DNA from: Gammaproteobacteria bacterium bin55
Lineage (GTDB): Bacteria > Pseudomonadota > Gammaproteobacteria > Pseudomonadales > Azotimanducaceae
Direction of reading: 5' to 3'
DNA length: 49,793 nucleotides
Assembly: GCA_002238665.1 (NCBI GenBank)
Contig: MPMU01000006.1
Coordinates: forward strand, 1-49,793
This document shows positions 36,838 to 43,949 of the stretch, in pieces; position 1 is the first letter of the stretch; each line of letters begins with the position of its first letter. The position numbers and the translations under genes were made by a program. The notes under the pieces are model-generated. The model had not been told where the DNA came from and did no database searches. It was given only the letters and a program-made list of their open reading frames with translations.

Positions 36838-38280
36838 TTGACAGATGTAACCGAACAGGCTCGCAAAGAGCTATTGGATTCCAGCGCGATTGATTCTGGA
36901 GAAATAAATACCTTGCTGGGGCGCATAATGACCAGTCAGGTCGACGCTGGCGAGATTTTTTTCCAACGCAATCGTTCGGAGAACTGGAGCCTGGAAGATG
37001 GCCGAGTCAAGGACTCGTCGTTTTCAGTGAATCAAGGCGTGGGAATAAGGGCTATTCAAGGCGAAAAAACGGGGTTTGCCTTTTCCAACGAGATTTCTTC
37101 TCGAAGCCTGCAACAAGCCAGCGATGCCGCTCGGTCCATCGCAAGATCGGGAGGAGACCAAAAAGTTAGTTTGGCTAGGCCCATCTCAGTTGAACGGAAA
37201 TATCAACCCTTAGACCCAACGGTCTCGATGACTGAGGATGAAAAGGTCAAGTTGCTGAATCGGATGGATCGATTGGCTAGGTCACTCGACAATAGAGTTG
37301 AGCAGGTAATGCTCAATCTCAGCGCCGCACAGGATTCGATGTTTGTCTGCAATAGTCAAGGTGTTGAGATTGGCGACATTCGACCGCTGGTGCACTTCAG
37401 TGTCAGTGTGTTTGTCTCTCAGGGAAATAGACGGGAAGTCGGATTCGGTGGCTGTGGAGGTCGCTACGGTTTGGGACGAATGGTGGAAACTGAGGCTTTT
37501 GAAGGGGAAGTCAAAGAAGCAGTTCGGAGTGCCATTGTAAATTTGGATGCAGAAGATGCTCCCGCCGGTGAAATGCCCGTGGTACTGGCACCAGGATGGC
37601 CGGGGATTCTGTTACACGAAGCGGTAGGTCACGGACTGGAAGGAGATTTCAACCGTAAAGGAACCAGCAAATTTTCCGGACGGGTGGGCGAGCAAGTAGC
37701 GTCAAAACTCTGTACTGTTATCGACGATGGCACCATTGCCGAACGGCGAGGATCGTTAACAATTGACGATGAAGGCACACCCACGCAACGCACGGTCCTG
37801 ATTGAAGAAGGTCGTCTTTGTGGGTATATGCAGGACACCTTGAACGCGCGATTGTCAGGAGTTGAGCCGACGGGTAACGGTAGGCGACAATCCTATGCTC
37901 ACCTACCTCTGCCACGTATGACTAATACCTATATGCTTGGTGGCGAGAGTGAGCCAGGTGAGATTTTTGAGAGTATTAAGGATGGTGTCTACGCCGTGAA
38001 ATTCTCAGGTGGACAGGTGGACATCACCAATGGGTCTTTTGTTTTTAGTGCTACTGAAGCGTACCGAATTGTCAACGGCAAGGTCAGTCACCCCCTCCGT
38101 AATGCGACCCTGATTGGAGACGGGCTTGATGTAATGAACAAGATCTCAATGGTCGGCAATGACTTTGCCATGGATCATGGAATTGGTGTTTGCGGAAAAG
38201 AGGGACAAGGCGTTCCTGTTGGGGTTGGACAACCAACATTGAAAGTAGATTCGATTAGAGTTGGAGGAACTGCGGCGTGA
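36838..38280 (+). CDS. tldD: Metalloprotease TldD
   Basis: A 480-residue protein with the TldD-specific zinc-binding motif HEAVGHGLEGDF at about residues 260-271 and the downstream GTPTQRTVLIEEG and GGQVDITNGSF segments. With PmbA/TldE it forms a heterodimeric protease that degrades unfolded short peptides (microcin B17 processing, CcdA decay). The start is TTG at 36838, with GGAG nine bases upstream. It overlaps pmbA by 4 bp. Confidence 0.95.
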   Translation: MTDVTEQARKELLDSSAIDSGEINTLLGRIMTSQVDAGEIFFQRNRSENWSLEDGRVKDSSFSVNQGVGIRAIQGEKTGFAFSNEISSRSLQQASDAARSIARSGGDQKVSLARPISVERKYQPLDPTVSMTEDEKVKLLNRMDRLARSLDNRVEQVMLNLSAAQDSMFVCNSQGVEIGDIRPLVHFSVSVFVSQGNRREVGFGGCGGRYGLGRMVETEAFEGEVKEAVRSAIVNLDAEDAPAGEMPVVLAPGWPGILLHEAVGHGLEGDFNRKGTSKFSGRVGEQVASKLCTVIDDGTIAERRGSLTIDDEGTPTQRTVLIEEGRLCGYMQDTLNARLSGVEPTGNGRRQSYAHLPLPRMTNTYMLGGESEPGEIFESIKDGVYAVKFSGGQVDITNGSFVFSATEAYRIVNGKVSHPLRNATLIGDGLDVMNKISMVGNDFAMDHGIGVCGKEGQGVPVGVGQPTLKVDSIRVGGTAA

Positions 38281-39635
38281 GTTCGGGAAATGGCAACGAT
38301 TTACATACTGAAGAGGATAAACGGTCTTTACTAGGGCTCGTTGAGCAGATGATTGCGCAGGCGATGGCGGATGGAGCCGATGCGTCCCAAATTCACGTTG
38401 CCGATCAAATTGGCATCAGTGCCACAGCAAGGAACCGCGATCTAGAAAAGGTCGAATTCGATCGAGCAAGATCATTCGGCGTTCGAGTTTACGTAGGGCA
38501 ATCCAAAGGAGTTACGAGCACCAGCGATACTAGTGAGGCCGCGATCCAGGAAGCGATACGGCGCGCCATCGATATTGCCAAATATACCGAGCCCGATCCC
38601 TACGGCGGATTGGCGGATGAAGATCGCTTGGCAACGTCGTTTCCGAATTTAGATGTATACCATCCTCAGCCTCTGAACGCAGATGAACTGATAGAACGAG
38701 CCATTGCGGTTGATGTCGCTGCCATGGACCATAGTTCGGAGTTAATACCTTCAGATGGGTCGGCGGCGCATGCCGGTTCCACGATCAGCGTTTTAGGAAA
38801 TAGTCTTGGATTTCTCCAGAGCTCGGCGAGCACGCATTACGCTCTATACGGAGAAGCGATCGCTCAGGATAGTCAAGGAAACAAGCAGGTCGAAGGATGG
38901 TCTTCTTCTCACTGCGATCCATCTGAGTTAGATCCGCCAGATAGCGTCGGTGTGGTCGCAGCAGATAGAGCTCTCTCAAGGCTACACCCACAATCGATCA
39001 AGACTGGAAAATATCCTGTGCTATTTGATTCCAGTACGTCTAGGTCGCTGTTTTCTGCGCTAATAAGCGCAATCAGTGGTGACATGCTCTATCTCAAGGA
39101 ATCGTATCTATATGACTCATTGGGCAAACAGGTTGCCACTAAAGAACTGACCCTTACTGAATACCCATTCCTAGAGAATGCGGTGGGCAGTAGTGCTTAC
39201 GATAGAGATGGTGTTGCTACATCGGAGAAGTCGTTTATTAAAGATGGCGTGGTTGAGTCCTATGCGTTGAGAACTTATACCGGCAGACGGCTTGGCATGC
39301 CTTCAACTGGTAACGCGGGTCGGTTATGTAATTTGACAGTTGAGTCCAAGAAGACCAGCTATAGAGACCTGATAAAAGCTACCGGCAATGGCATCATGGT
39401 AACTCAGCTTAAAGGTGCAGGCGCAAACATACTCACAGGTGACTACTCTACTGGCATTGCTGGATATTGGATTGAGAATGGCGAAGTTGCTTTTCCGATT
39501 GAAAACGTCACAATCGCAGGGAAACTCCCAGAAATATTCAATCAGATCATAGGGTTTGGTGACGATATCGACACTCGTCGATCGATCCGAACAGGTTCAA
39601 CCCTGATCGAGTCTATGACCGTTGCTGCTGACTAA
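38277..39635 (+). CDS. pmbA: Metalloprotease PmbA/TldE
   Basis: A 452-residue TldE-type subunit that lacks the HExxxH motif, as expected, and has the C-terminal VVESYALRTYTGRRLG and AGANILTGDYSTGIAGYW segments. It partners with TldD; the two genes are translationally coupled (GTGA overlap, ggagga ribosome site). In Pseudomonas-like genomes pmbA follows tldD at short distance, with yjgA between; here they are directly adjacent. Confidence 0.95.
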   Translation: MSSGNGNDLHTEEDKRSLLGLVEQMIAQAMADGADASQIHVADQIGISATARNRDLEKVEFDRARSFGVRVYVGQSKGVTSTSDTSEAAIQEAIRRAIDIAKYTEPDPYGGLADEDRLATSFPNLDVYHPQPLNADELIERAIAVDVAAMDHSSELIPSDGSAAHAGSTISVLGNSLGFLQSSASTHYALYGEAIAQDSQGNKQVEGWSSSHCDPSELDPPDSVGVVAADRALSRLHPQSIKTGKYPVLFDSSTSRSLFSALISAISGDMLYLKESYLYDSLGKQVATKELTLTEYPFLENAVGSSAYDRDGVATSEKSFIKDGVVESYALRTYTGRRLGMPSTGNAGRLCNLTVESKKTSYRDLIKATGNGIMVTQLKGAGANILTGDYSTGIAGYWIENGEVAFPIENVTIAGKLPEIFNQIIGFGDDIDTRRSIRTGSTLIESMTVAAD

Positions 39636-39654
39636 ATAATGAGGTAGAAGTGCT

Positions 39655-40821
39655 CTAGTAGGACCTTGGTAGTCCTAGTACGTGTTCGCATACGTAGTTC
39701 ATGACCATTTCTTGTGAAATAGGTGCTATGCGTTGTAGACGCGCTTCACGCCAATAACGTTCTACGTGAAATTCCTTCGCGTATCCGAAGCCACCATGTG
39801 TTTGTACGGCTTGATCGGCAGCTTGGAAACATGCGTCTGCGGCTAGCCATTTCGCCATATTTGCCTCCTGACCACAAGGTAGGTCATTGTCAATCATCCA
39901 GGATGCTTTTCTGATCATCAGTTCTGCGGCATCGAGACGAGTCTTTGCCTCACCTAGAGGAAAGGACACGCCCTGATTCTGGCCGATTGGACGTCCAAAA
40001 ACGACCCGTTCATTCGCGTAGTTAACCGCTCGTCGAAGAGCAGCCTTCCCGATACCTAAGGCTTCGGACGCAACCAGCACTCGTTCGGCATTGAGACCAT
40101 CCAAAATATGTCTAAAACCTTTGCCTTCTTCACCGACTCGATCTGAGATATGCACGGGTAGATCATCGTAGACGACCTCGCATGTGGCGATAGCATTTCT
40201 TCCAACTTTTGGAATTGCTGAAATAGTGACTTCAGGTCTTTGCAGTTCAGCAAATAAGAGTGTCATTCCCTGCGAACGTCTTTCCACTTTGTCTTTTGCC
40301 TGTGTTCTAGTCAAAAGCAATACTCGCTCAGAATCTAATGCTTTGGTTGTCCACACTTTACGACCCTTAACGATGTAGTGGTCCCCCTCTAAGCGCGCGG
40401 TAGTTGTGATTGAAGTAGTGTCTGTACCTGCGTCCGGCTCAGTCACTCCAAAAGCGACATGTAGATCACCTGCCGCGACGCGGGGAAGATACTTCTGTTT
40501 CATCTCCTCAGAACCGTGTTTGACTATCGGATGCATGCCGAAGATGGAAAGGTGAATCGCACTGCAACCATTCATTGCAGCACCAGAAGCAGCTACTTCC
40601 TCAAGGATAATTGAAGCTTCAGTTAGACCGCGTCCGCTACCGCCATACGCTTCTGGGATAGCTACACCTATCCAGCCGCCGGTTGCTAATTCGTTATAGA
40701 AGTCCCATGGAAACTTATGGTTTTCGTCGCAATCTGACCAGTATTCGTCTGGGAAATTCGAGCAAACGTCTCGGATCGAATTGCGAATTAGTTCGTGTTC
40801 TTGGGTAGTCTCAAAATTCAT
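39655..40821 (-). CDS. Acyl-CoA dehydrogenase family protein
   Basis: A 388-residue FAD-dependent dehydrogenase with the signatures VTEPDAGTDTTSI and QTHGGFGYAKEFHVERYWREAR. The usual C-terminal YEGT/SEI motif holding the catalytic Glu of medium-chain enzymes is replaced by RIAPISQE, while helix G keeps GLNAERVL with a Glu at the position used by isovaleryl-CoA and long-chain dehydrogenases. It probably oxidises a branched or long acyl-CoA and passes electrons to ETF (inference). It is convergent with pmbA and has its own promoter region. Confidence 0.9.
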   Translation of the reverse strand: MNFETTQEHELIRNSIRDVCSNFPDEYWSDCDENHKFPWDFYNELATGGWIGVAIPEAYGGSGRGLTEASIILEEVAASGAAMNGCSAIHLSIFGMHPIVKHGSEEMKQKYLPRVAAGDLHVAFGVTEPDAGTDTTSITTTARLEGDHYIVKGRKVWTTKALDSERVLLLTRTQAKDKVERRSQGMTLLFAELQRPEVTISAIPKVGRNAIATCEVVYDDLPVHISDRVGEEGKGFRHILDGLNAERVLVASEALGIGKAALRRAVNYANERVVFGRPIGQNQGVSFPLGEAKTRLDAAELMIRKASWMIDNDLPCGQEANMAKWLAADACFQAADQAVQTHGGFGYAKEFHVERYWREARLQRIAPISQEMVMNYVCEHVLGLPRSY

Positions 40822-40975
40822 CTGGGAGAGGACGGTACGGTTTCAGAAGGATTAGATGATAGAACCTTGGCATCAATCTAGGTTTCAATGACCTCAGGAG
40901 CAGCGTGTTCAACCAGTTTCGGTAAGGCTAAAAAGCGTGATCTCGTTGAGGTAAGGAATCAATTCGTTTAATATG

Positions 40976-41005
40976 TTGACTCTGATTCAATGTAATCTCT
41001 ACTGA
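40976..41005 (+). promoter_or_regulatory. Predicted promoter of the DUF2141 gene
   Basis: TTGACT at 40976-40981 and TACTGA at 41000-41005 with an 18-bp spacer, about 16 bp before the ATG at 41022. The resulting mRNA leader would be very short, with no visible ribosome site. Confidence 0.35.
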
Positions 41006-41021
41006 ATAAGCTTGACCGCTA

Positions 41022-41492
41022 ATGGGTTATCGCTTGCGAAAAAAAGCAAAAAAACTGCTTGTTCTATTGGTTTTTGGTGGTGGCTTGTGGCTTCTACCGA
41101 ATACGATGGCTGCTACTCTTACTATTGATGTCACTGATGTCAGGTCAGATCAAGGTCAAATCCTTGTTCGATTGATAGATCGCGAGTTTTTTGAGACTGA
41201 CCGTAATGGTCGCGGTATGGGCGCATTTAGTACGGCTGTGCCAGCTCAAACGGGAACCATCCAAGTCGAAATAGATGAGCTCGAAGAAGGCGAGTACGTC
41301 GTGCAGCTAGTACATGACGAGAACGGCAATGGTATGCTTGATCGGAACGTTAATCAGATTCCTATCGAAGACTGGGGGCTGTCGCAGAATCCTGAAATAG
41401 CAAATGTTCCGAATGCACAGTTCAATGACATCAAGGTTTCAGTTCCTGTCGAAGGAATGAAAATCTCAATTCGAATGCGGAGACTCGACTAG
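41022..41492 (+). CDS. DUF2141 exported protein
   Basis: A 156-residue protein with an N-terminal basic stretch followed by a hydrophobic segment (LLVLLVFGGGLWLL) and a possible cleavage near TMAA, consistent with Sec export. The mature part is a DUF2141 domain of about 120 residues: QGQILVRLIDREFFET, LEEGEYVVQLVHDENGNGMLD. Function is unknown; family members are periplasmic or outer-membrane-associated. It sits alone, divergent from the acyl-CoA dehydrogenase. Confidence 0.82.
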   Translation: MGYRLRKKAKKLLVLLVFGGGLWLLPNTMAATLTIDVTDVRSDQGQILVRLIDREFFETDRNGRGMGAFSTAVPAQTGTIQVEIDELEEGEYVVQLVHDENGNGMLDRNVNQIPIEDWGLSQNPEIANVPNAQFNDIKVSVPVEGMKISIRMRRLD

Positions 41493-41604
41493 GACGAAGC
41501 GCGCTATCCGAGTGATTGCGTGTATTAAATTGAATCAAGATTAATCGGATCTAAATACCTGGCGGAATGGTGTTTTGAATATCTAAAAACGTGAGTAGGA
41601 CTTT

Positions 41605-42420
41605 ATGCAGGAAAGCAATTTGAAACTTACACTTGAGACTGATCGCATGTTGGCGACCATCCAGGATGGCGTCGGATGGATGACGTTCAATAACCCAAGA
41701 CGGCATAATGCGCTGTCTCTTGAAATGTGGCAGGGTATAGCTCAGATTATTGAGTATTTCGAAAGATCGGACGAAGTAAAGGTCGTGGTCATGACCGGCG
41801 CTGGTGGCAAGGCGTTTGTATCCGGTGCAGACATCAGCGAATTCGATAAGGCACGGGGTAGTGCTGAAGCAAACGAGTCCTATGGAAAAGCTTCCGCTCG
41901 CGGTTCTCATGCCGTAGCATCAATGCAAAAACCGCTCATCGCGAAAATTACTGGCTACTGTATGGGTGGTGGTCTAGCGACTGCGCTCCACGCAGACATT
42001 CGATTCGCTACGGAGGACAGTACCTTTGCTATCCCTGCTGTGAGGTTGGGATTAGGCTATGACTACGAAGGCATCGCTAAGATGGCGCGGATTGTCGGAG
42101 TTCCTCGAGTACGAGACATCATGCTTTCGGGACGAAGAATTTCAGCGGCGGAAGCCTACCAGATGGGATTGATTAATTTTCTCGAAAGCAGAGACACCAT
42201 TGATGGTGCGGTACAAGAGTACGCCGCAAGAATCGCAGGGAATGCGCCGTTGACGGTTAAAGCGGCAAAAGCAGCAGCCAATGCGTATGAGCGTGGAGGT
42301 CAGAAAGATGATTTAGTGGCGGTCCGAGAAATGATCACCGTGTGCTTCAATTCAGAGGACTATCGGGAAGGTAGACTGGCATTCGCCGAAAAACGGCCAC
42401 CAAACTTTAAAGGCCAGTAG
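41605..42420 (+). CDS. Crotonase-fold protein without the two catalytic glutamates
   Basis: A 271-residue enoyl-CoA hydratase/isomerase family protein. Oxyanion-hole motifs are FVSGADISEF (residues 71-80) and GYCMGGGLATAL (118-128). The two catalytic glutamates of rat crotonase (Glu-144 and Glu-164) correspond to Ala-125 and Ala-145 here, so ordinary hydration is not expected. The fold also supports isomerases, decarboxylases and hydrolases. It is followed within 26 bp by the CinA-domain gene and then an SDR, so it is probably cotranscribed. Confidence 0.88.
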   Translation: MQESNLKLTLETDRMLATIQDGVGWMTFNNPRRHNALSLEMWQGIAQIIEYFERSDEVKVVVMTGAGGKAFVSGADISEFDKARGSAEANESYGKASARGSHAVASMQKPLIAKITGYCMGGGLATALHADIRFATEDSTFAIPAVRLGLGYDYEGIAKMARIVGVPRVRDIMLSGRRISAAEAYQMGLINFLESRDTIDGAVQEYAARIAGNAPLTVKAAKAAANAYERGGQKDDLVAVREMITVCFNSEDYREGRLAFAEKRPPNFKGQ

Positions 42421-42427
42421 AAGGAGG
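42421..42427 (+). promoter_or_regulatory. Strong ribosome site that decides a CTG start
   Basis: A perfect AAGGAGG begins right after the crotonase stop. It is 7 nt from an in-frame CTG at 42435 but 19 nt from the GTG at 42447, so it supports CTG as the start of the CinA-domain gene. Confidence 0.6.
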
Positions 42428-42434
42428 AATCAAG

Positions 42435-43184
42435 CTGTCTGAGCATGTGGTAACCGCCGGTGTTCTGATCATCGGCAATGAAATACTGTCAGGGCGAACG
42501 CAGGACGCGAATCTGCAGTATATTGCGAAACATCTCGTGGCTCGTGGCATTACTGTAGCCGAATCCCAGGTGGTGCCAGATATAGAGGATGTATTGGTTC
42601 AGAGAATCAATTACCTTAGAGAAAACTACGACTATGTGCTGACCACGGGAGGCATCGGTCCTACCCACGACGACATCACCGCCCACTGTGTGGCAAAGGC
42701 ATTTGGCGTGTCGTTGGTAATTGATGAGGCGATTGCAGAGAGAATTCGGGGTCGGCCGGCACCCGAGGAAGTAATGCAAAACAGATTACTCATGGCGAGG
42801 GTACCGGAAGGTGCTTCGTTGATCGAAAACTCCACCGGTGGGCCACAGGGATTTCAGATTGAAAATGTCTACGTGATGGCAGGCATTCCCTTCGTCTTGC
42901 AGAATATGCTCCCAAATATCGAGTTTAAAGGGGGAGACGTAGTCCGTTCTAAGTCAATCAAGGTGTATCTCGGAGAGAGCAACATCGCCGCTGAATTAGC
43001 ACAGATACAAGAGCAGCATGTTACATTGGATATCGGTAGTTACCCTTTCACAGGTGAGTCCCGATACGGCACAGTATTAGTCATTCGTGGGACCGACCCA
43101 TCGGAGATTGATTCGGCAGCCTCAAAAATTAAATCGATGGTAGTTGCACAAGGTGAAACTCCAGAAGAGATTGATTCAACATAA
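42435..43184 (+). CDS. CinA N-terminal (MoaB/Mog-like) domain protein
   Basis: A protein of about 249 residues with the molybdopterin-binding fold of CinA: TAGVLIIGNEILSGRTQD at the N-terminus and the TTGGIGPTHDDIT motif, with the GPQGFQIENVYVMAGIP segment later. The C-terminal NMN-deamidase (PncC) domain of full CinA is absent. Start: AAGGAGG at 42421-42427 favours CTG at 42435; the next candidate, GTG at 42447, would give 245 residues. It is part of a possible unit with the crotonase-like gene and the SDR. A role in pyridine-nucleotide metabolism (ADP-ribose pyrophosphatase, as in CinA) is inference. Confidence 0.85.
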   Translation: MSEHVVTAGVLIIGNEILSGRTQDANLQYIAKHLVARGITVAESQVVPDIEDVLVQRINYLRENYDYVLTTGGIGPTHDDITAHCVAKAFGVSLVIDEAIAERIRGRPAPEEVMQNRLLMARVPEGASLIENSTGGPQGFQIENVYVMAGIPFVLQNMLPNIEFKGGDVVRSKSIKVYLGESNIAAELAQIQEQHVTLDIGSYPFTGESRYGTVLVIRGTDPSEIDSAASKIKSMVVAQGETPEEIDST

Positions 43185-43201
43185 ATTAAGGTAAACAAGA
43201 A

Positions 43202-43918
43202 ATGGATATTAACGGCAGAAAAGCAATCGTACTGGGAGGTACTTCTGGCATTGGATTAGCTGCAACGCGACAACTTGAAACTGCAGGTGCCTCCGTTGTG
43301 GCATGCAGTCGATCAGGAAGTAATCTAGAGTCGGCTAAAGAGCAAACTGGTAGCAATGTTTCCTTTCGGCAAGTTGATGTACTCGATAGAGCCGGACTTG
43401 CGGACCTGTTTGAGGAAGAAGCTCCGTTCGACATCCTCGTCAATGGTGCAACTGGAGGCGCACGTGCGTCGGGACCCTTTTTAGAGATGGACTTAGACGG
43501 ATTTCAAGGTTCGTTCCGGAAGTTGTGGGGGTATACGAACTCGGTACGTTTGGGTACTCAATATTTACCCGAAGATGGCGCGATTGTGCTGGTCAGTGGT
43601 TATCCAGCAAGAAAAAGTAATCCCGGTTCTTCCGCGATTTCCACTGTAGGCAATGCCGTGGAAGGATTTGTACGGGCGATCGCACCTGAAATCGTACCTC
43701 GAAGGATCAATGTGGTATGTCCTGGGGTCATCGATACGCCAATGTTCCCTCAGGAAGGCGAGAATCGAGATGTTTTCCTTCAGCGAGCAACCTCGCGCAT
43801 GTTAATTCCTCGCGCTGGGACGGCAGACGAAGTAGCTTCTGCGATCATATTTTTGATTCAGAATGATTACATGACTGGTTCGACCATTGATGTCGAGGGT
43901 GGAGCATTACTTCCCTAA
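43202..43918 (+). CDS. Short-chain dehydrogenase/reductase-like protein lacking the YxxxK motif
   Basis: A 238-residue Rossmann-fold SDR: cofactor motif GGTSGIGLA (residues 12-20), NGATGG in place of NNAG, and PGVIDTP near the C-terminus. The catalytic Tyr-xxx-Lys position reads I-S-T-V-G (146-150), so both the Tyr and the Lys are missing, while Ser-132 (LVSGYP) is kept. It may be a non-enzymatic or differently acting member. It starts 17 bp after the CinA-domain gene. Confidence 0.87.
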   Translation: MDINGRKAIVLGGTSGIGLAATRQLETAGASVVACSRSGSNLESAKEQTGSNVSFRQVDVLDRAGLADLFEEEAPFDILVNGATGGARASGPFLEMDLDGFQGSFRKLWGYTNSVRLGTQYLPEDGAIVLVSGYPARKSNPGSSAISTVGNAVEGFVRAIAPEIVPRRINVVCPGVIDTPMFPQEGENRDVFLQRATSRMLIPRAGTADEVASAIIFLIQNDYMTGSTIDVEGGALLP

Positions 43919-43949
43919 TGCTTACCTGTCATAAATGGTTTGTTCGGGT

